A stretch of DNA of 64,000 bases from Amycolatopsis sp. GM8 (GCF_021653975.1 NZ_JAJKFK010000006.1:415789-479788); one strand, 5' to 3'. Positions 1-8,431 are shown, numbered from the stretch's first letter. The notes: generated by a model not told the origin, from the sequence alone. Made by a program: numbers and translations.

Positions 1-727
1 GACCCCGGCCGAGTTCGCGTTGTCGGCCAAGGAATACATGGTGCGGTTCAACGTCGACCCGCTCGACGTCGCGCATGTGGCCGCGGTGATCCGGAACAAC
101 GGCGCGCGCAACCCGGAAGCGATCTACCACGGCCGTGGACCCTTTACGGCACAGGACATCCTGGACTCCCGGATGGTCGCCGACCCGTACCACCTGCTCG
201 ACTGCGCGACCACCGCGGAGGGCGGCTCGGCGCTCGTGCTGACCACGGCCGAGCGGGCGCGCGACCTGCCGGGCACGGCGATCCGCGTCCTCGGCGGGGG
301 ATCCGAGAGCTGGGGCCCCGCCTACACCCATCCGCCGACCTACGACCGGGTCGGCATGCTGGGCCGCGCGTCCGGTGACCGGGCGTTCGCGCGTGCCGGG
401 CTCGAACGGTCCGATGTGGACGTGTTCGAGCTGTACGACAATTTTTCCTGGGAGATCATCCGGTACTTCGAGGCGTTGCGGTACTGCCCGGTCGGCGAAG
501 GGGCCGCCTTCGTCGCCGGCGACGCCATCGAGGTCGGCGGCCGGTACCCGATCGTCACCGACGGCGGCACGATGTCGCATTCGCACACCGGGGAGTCGCA
601 GCGCAACCAGCGGGTGGTGCAGGCGGTCCGGCAGTTGCGCGGGTCCAGTGCGGCCAACCAGGTGGCCGGCGCCGAGGTCGCGCTCGTGATGGCGCTCGGA
701 GACATCGTCTTACTCGCCCGAAGTTGA
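1..727 (+). CDS. Thiolase-like acetyl-CoA acetyltransferase / lipid-transfer protein, C-terminal part (5' truncated by window)
   Basis: The reading frame is open from nucleotide 2, so the gene starts outside the window; about 241 C-terminal residues are visible. The segment with ELYDNFS followed by a GxTMSHSHTGES loop and a VVQAVRQLRG helix is the C-terminal lobe of the SCP-x-type thiolase-like family, which condenses or cleaves acyl-CoA chains. The usual GHP-type glycine loop of true SCP-x thiolases is replaced by SHSHTG, so this may be one of the non-degradative thiolase-like proteins that often form complexes with a small OB-fold (DUF35) partner. That partner would lie upstream and is not visible. 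The downstream amidohydrolase is in the same direction 71 nt away. The fold is clear; the substrate is unknown. Confidence 0.75.
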   Translation, partial: TPAEFALSAKEYMVRFNVDPLDVAHVAAVIRNNGARNPEAIYHGRGPFTAQDILDSRMVADPYHLLDCATTAEGGSALVLTTAERARDLPGTAIRVLGGGSESWGPAYTHPPTYDRVGMLGRASGDRAFARAGLERSDVDVFELYDNFSWEIIRYFEALRYCPVGEGAAFVAGDAIEVGGRYPIVTDGGTMSHSHTGESQRNQRVVQAVRQLRGSSAANQVAGAEVALVMALGDIVLLARS

Positions 728-750
728 TACGCTGTACATGAGATATCGGA
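724..750. promoter_or_regulatory. Candidate regulatory element upstream of the amidohydrolase
   Basis: The gap holds GATACGCTGTAC followed by GAGATATCGG. A closely similar string (GATACGGTACC then ATATATCG) lies at 7185-7207 in front of the beta-keto-acid cleavage enzyme. The shared order GATACG..TAC....ATATCG suggests a common operator or promoter, but with only two copies and no clean -35 box here this is tentative. Confidence 0.3.
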
Positions 751-798
751 TATGAGTCCGGCGTTTTCAGTCGGCGTGGTGAAAGGAAGGGACGAACA

Positions 799-2025
799 AT
801 GACCGCTACCGAGACCGCTACCGGCCTCCCGATGATCATCAGCGTGGATGACCACATCATCGAGCCGCCCACGCTGTTCCAGCGCTGGTTGCCCGCCAAG
901 TACGCCGACCGTGCCCCGCGCGTCGAGCGCAAGAAGATCAGCCCCGAGTCGAAGCTGTTCACCGGGCTCGTCGAGGACCCGGACGGCATTCCCGGTGACG
1001 TGTGGCTGTTCGGCAAGTCGGCCTATGTGCTGCGGCGGCCGATCCTGGTGCTCGACGGTGTCGAGACCACCGCCGACATGCGCGGCAACGAACCCGCGAC
1101 CTACGACGAGATGCACCCGGCGTGCTACGACCCGAAGGCGCGGGTCGAGGTGATGGCCTCCCAGCACGTCGAGGCATCACTGTCGTTCCCCACCTTCCCG
1201 CGGTTCTGCGGCCAGGCGCTGAGCGAGCAGACCACCGACGACCGCGAGTTCGGGCTGGCCTGCGTCGAGGCCTACAACAACTTCATGATCGACGAATGGT
1301 GTGGCGACTCGGGCGGCCGGCTCATCCCGCTTCCCGTGGTGCCGTTGTGGGACCCGAAACTGGCCGCGGCGGAGGTCCGGCGCAACGCGGCGCGCGGCGC
1401 TCGCGCGGTGGCGTTCAGCGAGATCATCGGGCACCTCGGCTACCCCTCGATCCACCACGGCAACTGGGACCCGTTCTTCCAGGCGTGTGAGGAGACCGGC
1501 ACGGTCATCTGCATGCACATCGGCTCGTCGTCGAAGATGATGCCGATGCCGCCGGAAGCGCCGGACATCGTCGCGCCGACGCTGCAGTTCACCAACTCCT
1601 ACGCGTCGATGGCCGACTTCATCTTCTCCGGTGTGCTGGACCGTTTCCCGCGGCTCAAGCTCGCCTATTCGGAGGGCCAGGCCGGCTGGATGCCGTACGC
1701 GATCGAGCGGATGGACCACGCGTACCTGCACCACACGTGGGGTCACGGCGAGGAGCCGATGGCCGAGCTGCCCTCGACCTACATTCGCCGCAACATGTTC
1801 GGCTGCATCTTCGCCGACCGGCACGCCATCGAGCAGTCCGCCAAGATCGGGGCGGACAACCTGATGTTCGAGGTCGACTTCCCGCACGCGGACGGGCCGT
1901 ACCCGCACACGCTCGAGCACCTCGCCGGGCAGTTCGAGGGTGTCGACGCCGACACCACGTACCGGATCGTGCGCGGTAACGCGATCCGCCTGTTCGAACT
2001 GGATCTGGACCGCGCCAAAGCCTAG
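799..2025 (+). CDS. Amidohydrolase 2 family metal-dependent hydrolase/decarboxylase (408 aa)
   Basis: This is a TIM-barrel amidohydrolase of the PF04909 type, the family of aminocarboxymuconate-semialdehyde decarboxylase and gamma-resorcylate decarboxylase. The N-terminal metal motif is degenerate, with D17-D18-H19 and E22 in place of a full HxH. A barrel histidine in CMHIGSS is H240, and the late motif FPHAD carries H363 and D365. Mycobacterial and actinomycete homologues often sit in lipid or sterol gene neighbourhoods, which agrees with the thiolase-like gene just upstream. The ATG is preceded by GGAAGG at good spacing. A strong hairpin terminator follows the stop codon. The reaction could be hydrolysis or non-oxidative decarboxylation; the substrate is not readable from sequence. 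Confidence 0.8.
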   Translation: MTATETATGLPMIISVDDHIIEPPTLFQRWLPAKYADRAPRVERKKISPESKLFTGLVEDPDGIPGDVWLFGKSAYVLRRPILVLDGVETTADMRGNEPATYDEMHPACYDPKARVEVMASQHVEASLSFPTFPRFCGQALSEQTTDDREFGLACVEAYNNFMIDEWCGDSGGRLIPLPVVPLWDPKLAAAEVRRNAARGARAVAFSEIIGHLGYPSIHHGNWDPFFQACEETGTVICMHIGSSSKMMPMPPEAPDIVAPTLQFTNSYASMADFIFSGVLDRFPRLKLAYSEGQAGWMPYAIERMDHAYLHHTWGHGEEPMAELPSTYIRRNMFGCIFADRHAIEQSAKIGADNLMFEVDFPHADGPYPHTLEHLAGQFEGVDADTTYRIVRGNAIRLFELDLDRAKA

Positions 2026-2036
2026 GGCAGGCACAG

Positions 2037-2073
2037 AAAAGCGGCTCGCCTCCACCGGGGGCGAGCCGCTTTT
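2037..2073. terminator. Bidirectional rho-independent terminator
   Basis: A 14-bp perfect stem pairs AAAAGCGGCTCGCC (2037-2050) with GGCGAGCCGCTTTT (2060-2073) around a 9-nt loop. A run of T follows on the plus strand and A residues precede the stem, so it can end transcription from both the amidohydrolase and the convergent aminotransferase. Confidence 0.92.
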
Positions 2074-2078
2074 TTCTT

Positions 2079-3380
2079 TCAGCGCAGGACGTTCGAGAAT
2101 TCCTCGACGACATCGGTCATGGCGCCGACGAAATCGTCCAAGTCCTTCTGTTCCAAGGGAAGTGGCAGGGCGAGGTAACCGCGGCGGGCGAAGTAGAACC
2201 CGCGGGCCATCATCTCCAGGTGCAGCAGCGCCCGCTTGGCGTTGGCGGGCACCACGTCGCGGGCCCTGGCGATCGGCGTGGTCTGGAAATGCAGGCCGAT
2301 GATCGACCCGATCCCGGTGGCCTGCATCGTGACGTTCCGCTCGGCGAACATCGCGTTGAGCCGTTCGCGCAGCAGGTCCCCGCGCGCGTTGTGGGCGACC
2401 GCGACCTCCGGGGTGAACACGTCCCGCAACCCGGCGGCGCCGGCCGCCATGCTGAGAGTGTTGTTGTTGAACGTTCCCGGGTGCCCGAGCGAGCCGGCCG
2501 CCGTGGGGTCGAAACGCGCCATGAGCTCACGGCGGCCGCCGAACGCGCCGAAGCTGAACCCACCGCCCACGTACTTGCCGAACGTGGTCAGATCGGGCCG
2601 GAGTTCGTACGGGCCCTGCAGCCCGCTGGGCCCGAGCCGGGACGTCATGACCTCGTCGAGGATGAACAGCGCGCCGTACTCGGCCGCGCCTTCCTGCAGT
2701 GCCGCCAGGAACTCCCGGGTCGCCGGGATGGCGCCGCCACCGCCGAGCATGGGTTCGACGAGCACGGCGGCGATATCGTCGCCGTGCTCCTCGAACAGCC
2801 GGCGCGCCTCGTCCACGTCGTTGTACTCACAGACCACGAACGGATACGGCGCGTTGATCGGTGACGCGCCGCGGAAACTGAGCACGCTGCCGTGATACCC
2901 GTTCTCGAACACCATGATCGCCGGCCGCCCCGTGACGACCCGCGCCGTGGCGATGGCCATCAGGTTGGCCTCGGTGCCGGAATTGGTGAAGCGCACCAGC
3001 TTGAGCGACGGGAACCGCTCGACGAGTAGCGCGGCCAGTTCGGCGTCGTAGGTGTTCGGGCCGCCGAGCGCGATGCCGTGATCGAGTGCCTCCCGGGCCG
3101 CGGCCATGATCACCGGGTGGGAGTGGCCGTACAGCCCGGCCGAGTACTCGCCGAGGAAATCGGTGTAGACGTGCCCGTCGAGGTCCGTCAGGTGCTTCCC
3201 CTGTCCCGACGCGAACGCGACCGGGAACGGGCTGTAGTACAGCGAAGTGCGGGTGTTGCCGCCGGGCAGCGTCTCGGCCGCTTCGTGGAAACGCGTTTCG
3301 CTGATGGGGTTTCGGGTCGTGTAGCGCTGCTGGCTGTCTTCCAGCGCCGCCGCGAGCGCGTCGTCACGGGTGTCGAGCAT
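2079..3380 (-). CDS. Class III PLP-dependent aminotransferase, glutamate-1-semialdehyde aminomutase-like (433 aa)
   Basis: The protein has the class III aminotransferase layout: an early substrate loop (TLPGGNTRT), NSGTEAN for the PLP phosphate, FILDEV with the PLP-binding aspartate, and TFGKYVGGG with Schiff-base lysine K269. Length and the LPGGNTR start are close to glutamate-1-semialdehyde aminomutases, but the location last in a hydantoinase operon argues for amino-acid or amine catabolism rather than haem synthesis. The ATG at 3380 was chosen because it has an AAAGGAG ribosome site 6-7 nt upstream; the frame stays open further upstream inside the hydantoinase gene but without homology. 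The next gene upstream ends 23 nt away, so the three leftward genes are probably one transcript. Confidence 0.85.
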   Translation of the reverse strand: MLDTRDDALAAALEDSQQRYTTRNPISETRFHEAAETLPGGNTRTSLYYSPFPVAFASGQGKHLTDLDGHVYTDFLGEYSAGLYGHSHPVIMAAAREALDHGIALGGPNTYDAELAALLVERFPSLKLVRFTNSGTEANLMAIATARVVTGRPAIMVFENGYHGSVLSFRGASPINAPYPFVVCEYNDVDEARRLFEEHGDDIAAVLVEPMLGGGGAIPATREFLAALQEGAAEYGALFILDEVMTSRLGPSGLQGPYELRPDLTTFGKYVGGGFSFGAFGGRRELMARFDPTAAGSLGHPGTFNNNTLSMAAGAAGLRDVFTPEVAVAHNARGDLLRERLNAMFAERNVTMQATGIGSIIGLHFQTTPIARARDVVPANAKRALLHLEMMARGFYFARRGYLALPLPLEQKDLDDFVGAMTDVVEEFSNVLR

Positions 3381-3403
3381 GCCGGTTTCTCCTTTGCGGA
3401 CGC

Positions 3404-5443
3404 TCAGTCGAGCTCGATGTCGAGCCACCCGTGTGCGGTGACCGTGGCTCGTTCGTTGTCGCGGATGAGCACCGACGTCGTCGGCGAGTCGAAGATCGCG
3501 GCGCCCTCGATCTGGGTCCCGGGCGCGAGCGCGTCGAGCCGGTGCACCGGAACCTCCCGCCACTCGCCGAGGTACACCCGGCGCGACGAGACGGCCGCGC
3601 TCTCGCCACCGCGGCCGGCCAGCGGCTCGGCGCGCAGTTCGGGGAGCTTGCCCACGACCGTGGTGCGGGCGTTGACGATCACCACTTCCTGGCCGGGCGC
3701 GTGGTACGCGTACAGCTCGTCGTGGCGGCGGTGGAAACGCGCGACCATCTGCTCCATCAGATCGGGCGCGGCGAGGTCGACGTCGTCCACGGCCACGGTG
3801 ATCTCGTAGATCTGCTCGCCGTAACGCATGTCGAGCGCGTGCCGCACCTCGATTTCGCCGGTAAACCCGGTCAGCCGCGCGAGCCCCTCCTCGGCCATCC
3901 GCCCGAGCAGCTCGCGCAATCCGTCGGCCGTGGTCGACGACGCTTCGCCGACGTGTGAGCGCACCAGCTCGTAGCGCAGGTCGGTGGCGAGCATGCCCCA
4001 CGCCGACAGCACCGAGGCGACGTTGGGCACGACCACACGCTTGATTTCGAGCAGCCGCGCGACTTCGGTGACGTGCAGGCCCGCCGCGCCGCCGAAGGAC
4101 ACGAGGGTGAAGCGGCGCGGGTCGAGCCCGCGGCGGACCGAGACGATGCGAATGCCCTCGGCCATCGTGGTGTTCACGACCTTCGAGATGCCTTCCGCCG
4201 CCTCGATCGTGCTGGTGCCGAGCTGGTCGCCGATCGCGGCCACGGCGGCCTCCGCGGCGGCGGTGTCGAGCGCCATCCGCCCGCCGAGGAAGTTGCTCGC
4301 GTCGAGGAAGCCGAGGACGACGTTCGCGTCGGTGACCGTGGCCTGGGTGCCGCCGCGCCCGTAGCAGGCCGGGCCCGGGGTCGCCCCGGCGCTTTCCGGC
4401 CCGACGTGCAGGATGCTGCCCGCGACCCGGGCCAGCGAACCGCCGCCGGCGCCGAGGGTGTGGATGTCGAGCGTGGGCAGGGACACCTTCGCGATGCCGA
4501 CCTGTTTCTCGCCGGTGAGCTGCGCGGCGCCGCCTTGCAGCAGGGCGATGTCGGTGCTGGTGCCGCCCATGTCGAAGGTGATCAGGTCGGGCTCGCCGAG
4601 GAGTTTCGCGGCGTGGGTGGCCGCGGCGATCCCGCCCGCCGGGCCGGAAAGCACCGCGCCGGCCGCGAGCCGGCTGGAGTCGGCGATGGTCGCGACGCCG
4701 CCGTGTGAGTGCATGATCATCACTTCGCCCTGGTAGCCGGCGTCGAGCAGTTTCCCGCTCAACCGGGACAGGTACGACGAGAGCACGGGCCCGACATAGG
4801 CGTTCACGACCGTGGTCCAGACCCGTTCGTATTCCTTGATCTGGGGCAGGACGTCCGACGACAGCGAGACATAGGTGTCGGGCAGTGCCGCGGCGAGCGC
4901 CCGGCCCGTTTCGGCTTCGTGCGCGGCATTGCGATAGGAGTGCAGGTAGCAGACCGCGATGGCCTCGACGCCGAGCGCCGCGGCCGCCTCCACCGCTTCG
5001 GTGATCGACTCGGCGGTCAGGGGAGTGGCGACCGTTCCGTCGTAGCGCATGCGTTCCCGCACCGCGATGCGCCGGGAGCGCGGCACGAGCGGCGTGGGTG
5101 GCGCCATCCGCACGTTGTACCGGTCGTCCTTCATGCCCTCGCGCATCTCGATGACATCGCGGTGCCCGTCGGTGGTCAGCAGCGCGACGCTGGCGCCTTT
5201 GCCTTCCAGCAACGCGTTGGTGGCGACCGTGGTGCCGTGCACGATGCGTTCGGTCTGTGCCAGCAGTTCGGCCCGCTCCACGCCGAGTTCGGCGGCGAGC
5301 GCGGTCAGCCCGTGCAGCAGGCCTTCCGACGGGTCGGCCGGGGTGGAGGAGGACTTGGCGATGATCACCCGTCCCGTCTCGTCGACCGCGGCGAGGTCGG
5401 TGAAGGTACCGCCGATGTCGATGCCGATGCGATACACGGTCAT
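3404..5443 (-). CDS. hyuA: Hydantoinase/oxoprolinase subunit A, HyuA-like (679 aa)
   Basis: This is an ATP-dependent N-methylhydantoinase/5-oxoprolinase/acetone-carboxylase-type A subunit. The N-terminal GIDIGGTFTDLA motif (residues 7-18) binds nucleotide phosphate in the actin-like fold, and the central TFDMGGTSTDIALL and HTLGAGGGS motifs are typical of the family. It works as a complex with the B subunit encoded directly upstream. The ATG is the first base triplet of an ATGA overlap with the B subunit (4 nt), so the two are translationally coupled and probably made in equal amounts. The substrate may be a hydantoin, an oxoproline-like lactam or a ketone; the neighbouring aminotransferase and beta-keto-acid cleavage enzyme do not settle it. 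Confidence 0.88.
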   Translation of the reverse strand: MTVYRIGIDIGGTFTDLAAVDETGRVIIAKSSSTPADPSEGLLHGLTALAAELGVERAELLAQTERIVHGTTVATNALLEGKGASVALLTTDGHRDVIEMREGMKDDRYNVRMAPPTPLVPRSRRIAVRERMRYDGTVATPLTAESITEAVEAAAALGVEAIAVCYLHSYRNAAHEAETGRALAAALPDTYVSLSSDVLPQIKEYERVWTTVVNAYVGPVLSSYLSRLSGKLLDAGYQGEVMIMHSHGGVATIADSSRLAAGAVLSGPAGGIAAATHAAKLLGEPDLITFDMGGTSTDIALLQGGAAQLTGEKQVGIAKVSLPTLDIHTLGAGGGSLARVAGSILHVGPESAGATPGPACYGRGGTQATVTDANVVLGFLDASNFLGGRMALDTAAAEAAVAAIGDQLGTSTIEAAEGISKVVNTTMAEGIRIVSVRRGLDPRRFTLVSFGGAAGLHVTEVARLLEIKRVVVPNVASVLSAWGMLATDLRYELVRSHVGEASSTTADGLRELLGRMAEEGLARLTGFTGEIEVRHALDMRYGEQIYEITVAVDDVDLAAPDLMEQMVARFHRRHDELYAYHAPGQEVVIVNARTTVVGKLPELRAEPLAGRGGESAAVSSRRVYLGEWREVPVHRLDALAPGTQIEGAAIFDSPTTSVLIRDNERATVTAHGWLDIELD

Positions 5444-7086
5444 CCCTCCTGTCCGGTCACGAAGCCGTTCGCACGGTCGGCCGCGCGGGTCTGCGGATCA
5501 CGGTCGGCCGGTGGTCCGTACCCGCCGCCGCCGGCGGATTCGATGAGGAACACGTCGCCGGGACCGACCGGGATGTCCACCTCTTTGGTCTTCAGCACCC
5601 GCTCGGTGTCGCCCGAGAGCAGCCGGTACCGATGTGGTTTCCCGTCCTGGCCGCCGAGCGTGCCGAACGAGGGGTGCCGGATCCCGTCGCCGGCGGTGTT
5701 CGCGACCGCGGGCGCGGTCGTTTCCATGCGCAGCCGCAGGACCGAGCCGGCACCGCCGCGATAACGACCGTCGCCGAACGAGTCGGGCCGGAACTCATGG
5801 TGTTCGAAGAACAGCGGGAACCGTGCCTCGGCGACCTCGACCGAACCGAACTTCGACGATCCCATCGCCTGTCCCTCACCCGCGGTCTCCCAGCCGTCGC
5901 CGGCGGGGGAGGCCCCGCCGCCCGGGCGCGCGTGGAACAGGTGCCAGATGAACGACCGCCCGTTGCGCGGATCGGTGCCCTTGATGGCGATCCGGAACCG
6001 GCGGCCCCAGCCCGCGATGACCCGGTCGGGACAGGCCGTGGCGAGCGCCTTGATGACGGACTCGGCGATCTCCTGCGCACAGTGGTTGGTCGCCAGCGTG
6101 ACCGGCGCGGGCGGCTCGGCCCAGACGACCGTGCCGGGTTTCGCGATGACCTCGACGGCGCGGAACGTGCCCGAGTTCTTCGGCGTGCGTGGCTCGATCA
6201 GGAAGGCCAGCGCCATGTACACCGCCGACATCATGTTCGGGTACGAGGAGTTGATGAAGCCGGTGACCTGCGGGTGCGAATCGCTGAGGTCGACGGTCAT
6301 CGAATCGCCGTGAATGGTGACCTCGGCCCGGATGTACACGTCCTCGGTGCCGTGGCCGTCGTCGTCCAGAACGGCCTCGCCGTGGTATGTACCGTCCTGC
6401 CAGCCGGCGATGCAGGCGCGGGTTTCCCGCTCGGCGCTGTCGAGAATCGCGTCGATCGAGTCGAGCACGGTTTCCGCGCCGTACTCGTCGAGCAGCTGGT
6501 GCACGCGCCGCTCACCGACCCGCGACGACCCGATCATCGCCCGCAGGTCGCCGAGGAAGTCGTCGGCGTGCCGGACGTTGGTGGCGATCATCCGCATGAC
6601 GTCCTCGCGCACCTGCCCGGCGTCGTACAGCTTGAGCGGCGTGATCCGCAGGCCCTCCTGCCAGATCTCGGTGGCGCCCGGGTTGTAGGCGCCGTGGGTG
6701 GAACCACCGATATCGCTCTGATGCGACCGGTTGATCGACCAGAAGAGCAGCCGGTCACCGGAGAACACCGGGACGAACACGGTGAGGTCCGGCAGGTGGT
6801 TGCCGCCGTGGTAGGGGTCGTTGAGCAGGTAGACGTCGCCGGGACGTACCTGCCCCTCGAAGAACTCCGCGACCGCCGTGACCGCCCACGAGATGGAGCC
6901 CACATGGATCGGCACGTGCTCGGCCTGGGCGATCAGCCGCGCTTCGCCGTCGGTGATCGCCGTCGAGAAATCGCGGCTGGAGTTGAGGATCTGTGAATAG
7001 GCGGTCCGCAGCATCGCCTCGCCCATTTCCTGGACGATCGCCTCGAGGCGGTGGGTGACGACAGAGACCGTGACTGGATCGACCAC
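5440..7086 (-). CDS. hyuB: Hydantoinase B/oxoprolinase subunit, HyuB-like (548 aa)
   Basis: This is the B subunit of the hydantoinase/oxoprolinase complex. The N-terminal region VTVSVVTHRLEAIVQEMGEA and the later LLNDPYHGGNHLPD, HQSDIGG and SAGGGGYG segments are hallmark stretches. The length (548 aa) is normal for the family. The GTG at 7086 is preferred over an upstream ATG 45 codons earlier because AGGAAG lies 6 nt before it and homology starts there; the extra N-terminus is basic and proline-rich and would use the promoter region. It is the first gene of the leftward operon B-A-aminotransferase and is divergent from the beta-keto-acid cleavage enzyme. Confidence 0.87.
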   Translation of the reverse strand: MVDPVTVSVVTHRLEAIVQEMGEAMLRTAYSQILNSSRDFSTAITDGEARLIAQAEHVPIHVGSISWAVTAVAEFFEGQVRPGDVYLLNDPYHGGNHLPDLTVFVPVFSGDRLLFWSINRSHQSDIGGSTHGAYNPGATEIWQEGLRITPLKLYDAGQVREDVMRMIATNVRHADDFLGDLRAMIGSSRVGERRVHQLLDEYGAETVLDSIDAILDSAERETRACIAGWQDGTYHGEAVLDDDGHGTEDVYIRAEVTIHGDSMTVDLSDSHPQVTGFINSSYPNMMSAVYMALAFLIEPRTPKNSGTFRAVEVIAKPGTVVWAEPPAPVTLATNHCAQEIAESVIKALATACPDRVIAGWGRRFRIAIKGTDPRNGRSFIWHLFHARPGGGASPAGDGWETAGEGQAMGSSKFGSVEVAEARFPLFFEHHEFRPDSFGDGRYRGGAGSVLRLRMETTAPAVANTAGDGIRHPSFGTLGGQDGKPHRYRLLSGDTERVLKTKEVDIPVGPGDVFLIESAGGGGYGPPADRDPQTRAADRANGFVTGQEG

Positions 7087-7160
7087 GTTGAACTTCCTGC
7101 TCGGCTCGGACCGTGGGGGGCGCCTCGGCCGGCCTCTGATGAGGCCGCGGAGCCCGGTCA

Positions 7161-7207
7161 TTGACGATGACGGGCGCTTGGCAAGATACGGTACCTCATA
7201 TATCGTC
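7161..7207 (+). promoter_or_regulatory. Candidate promoter/operator between hyuB and the BKACE gene
   Basis: In the 188-nt divergent gap, TTGACG (7161-7166) could be a -35 box with GATACG (7185-7190) as a weak -10 after 18 nt, reading towards the BKACE gene. The segment GATACGGTACC plus ATATATCG resembles the element at 724-750, so it may also be a regulator site. Confidence 0.35.
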
Positions 7208-7274
7208 GAACTCCCAAGCATCGCCGCGACGCGGATGTGTCACAGCGACCCGACTCTCACCGGAAGGCGTGACG

Positions 7275-8084
7275 ATGAGCGTGATCATCACGGTGGCTCC
7301 GACCGGCCCCATCGCCTCGAAGGCCGACAACCCGGCACTGCCGACCCAGCCCGCCGAAATCGCGGACCAGGTGGCGGCCGCGTACGAGGCCGGCGCGTCG
7401 GTCGCGCACATTCACCTGCGCGACCGCGACGACCTGCCGACCGCGGACCTCGACATCGCCCGCCGGACGGTGGAGCTCATCGGGGAGCGGTGCCCGATCC
7501 TGGTCCAGCTGTCCACCGGCGTCGGCCTCACCGTCCCCTTCGAGGAGCGGGAGAAACTGGTCGAGCTGCGGCCGGCCATGGCGACCCTCAACCCGTGCAC
7601 GATGTCGTTCGGGGCCGGGGAGTTCCGCAACCCGCCCGACGGGGTGCGGCGGCTCGCGGCGCGCATGCGCGAGCTCGGGGTCAAGCCGGAACTGGAGATC
7701 TACGACACCGGCCACCTCGAAGCGTGCCTGCGGCTTCAGGCCGAAGGACTGCTGGCGGACCCGCTGCAGTTCAGCATCGTGCTGGGTGTGCGCGGCGGGA
7801 TGGCGGCGACGGCCGACAACCTGCTGATGATGGTCAACCGGCTGCCCCAGGGCGCGATCTGGCAGGTGATCGCCATCGGCAAGGCGAACCTGGAGCTCAC
7901 CGCGATGGGACTCGCCCTCGGTGGCAACTGCCGCGCGGGTCTGGAGGACACCCTGTACCTGCGCAAGGGCGAACTGGCCGACGGCAACGTCCCGCTCGTC
8001 AGCCGTGCCCGCACGCTGGCACTGGACCTGGACCTCATGGTGGCCGACGTCGCGCAAGCCCGCGCACAGCTGCAGCTGAACTGA
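7275..8084 (+). CDS. Beta-keto acid cleavage enzyme (BKACE, DUF849 family; 269 aa)
   Basis: BKACE proteins are zinc enzymes that condense a beta-keto acid with acetyl-CoA and cleave it to acetoacetate and a new CoA ester; the founding member is 3-keto-5-aminohexanoate cleavage enzyme (Kce) of lysine fermentation. The Zn motif HIHLRD places H45 and H47 where the family has its HxH pair, and QLSTGVG, NPCTMSFG, EIYDTGHL and VLGVRGGM are the expected barrel-loop motifs. The ATG at 7275 has GGAAGG 7 nt upstream; an in-frame ATG at 7161 would overlap the promoter and adds no homology. The specific beta-keto acid is unknown. A repeat array follows immediately after the stop. Confidence 0.85.
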   Translation: MSVIITVAPTGPIASKADNPALPTQPAEIADQVAAAYEAGASVAHIHLRDRDDLPTADLDIARRTVELIGERCPILVQLSTGVGLTVPFEEREKLVELRPAMATLNPCTMSFGAGEFRNPPDGVRRLAARMRELGVKPELEIYDTGHLEACLRLQAEGLLADPLQFSIVLGVRGGMAATADNLLMMVNRLPQGAIWQVIAIGKANLELTAMGLALGGNCRAGLEDTLYLRKGELADGNVPLVSRARTLALDLDLMVADVAQARAQLQLN

Positions 8085-8100
8085 CCCGCCCGCGCGGCGC

Positions 8101-8289
8101 GCCAACGCGCCCGCGCAACGGGCCAACACGCGCGCACGAGGCGCCAACACGCCCGCGTGCCGCGCCAACACACCGGCGCCGCGCGCCAACACGCCCGCGC
8201 AACGGGCCAACACGCCCGCGCAACGGGCCAACACGCCCGCGCAACGGGCCAACACGCCCGCGCAACGGGCCAACACGCCCGCAAGCCCC
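8101..8289. repeat. Tandem array of nine 21-bp repeats
   Basis: Units start at 8101, 8122, 8143, 8164, 8185, 8206, 8227, 8248 and 8269, an exact 21-bp period. Each begins GCCAAC; the consensus opens GCCAACACGCCCGCGCAAC and the five copies from 8185 to 8289 are nearly identical while the first four are diverged. The array starts 16 bp after the BKACE stop. Because 21 is a multiple of three the array stays open in several frames and produces spurious low-complexity ORFs. There are no spacers, so it is not a CRISPR array. Confidence 0.95.
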
Positions 8290-8297
8290 GGCCTGCC

Positions 8298-8360
8298 GGG
8301 CGTGTTTGCCTGCTGCGGCGGCGTGTTGGCTTGCTGCGTCGGCGTGTTTGCCTGCTGCGC
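8298..8360. repeat. Inverted 21-bp repeat copies opposing the tandem array
   Basis: Three units at 8298, 8319 and 8340, again with a 21-bp period, read GGCGTGTTKGCYTGCTGCG. Their GGCGTGTTGGC core is the exact reverse complement of the GCCAACACGCC core of the upstream array. The two blocks could pair into long GC-rich hairpins, which would act as a terminator or 3' end protector for the BKACE transcript. The only part of the 8085-8610 gap not explained by repeats is the promoter region described next. Confidence 0.85.
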
Positions 8361-8386
8361 CCAGGTCGCAGACGTCTGTCCCGAAA

Positions 8387-8431
8387 AAACTATAGATTCT
8401 CTTGCGTGTGCCGCGGCACGGCGGTTAAGCT
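8387..8431 (+). promoter_or_regulatory. Promoter with shared palindromic operator (copy 1) for the LLM-ACAD-ALDH operon
   Basis: The 12-mer AAACTATAGATT (8387-8398) is followed after 3 bp (CTC) by a -35 candidate TTGCGT (8402-8407), an 18-bp spacer and a -10 candidate TAAGCT (8426-8431). The same 12-mer type with the same 3-bp gap to the -35 occurs at 19439-19450 and 22616-22627. Its centre lies near -45 from the expected start point, a position more usual for an activator than a simple repressor. The predicted leader before the first gene is long, about 170 nt. Confidence 0.7.

Noticed and set aside
2079-4001. A 640-aa protein extending the first aminotransferase
   Set aside because: The extra 207 residues are an arginine-rich out-of-frame reading of hyuA; the aminotransferase has a good start and ribosome site at 3380.
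5632-6996. Long plus-strand frame opposite hyuB
   Set aside because: High-GC antisense frame with no recognisable domain; hyuB on the other strand has full family motifs.
8101-8360. CRISPR-like repeat array
   Set aside because: The repeats are contiguous 21-bp units without spacers, three further copies are inverted, and no cas gene is near.
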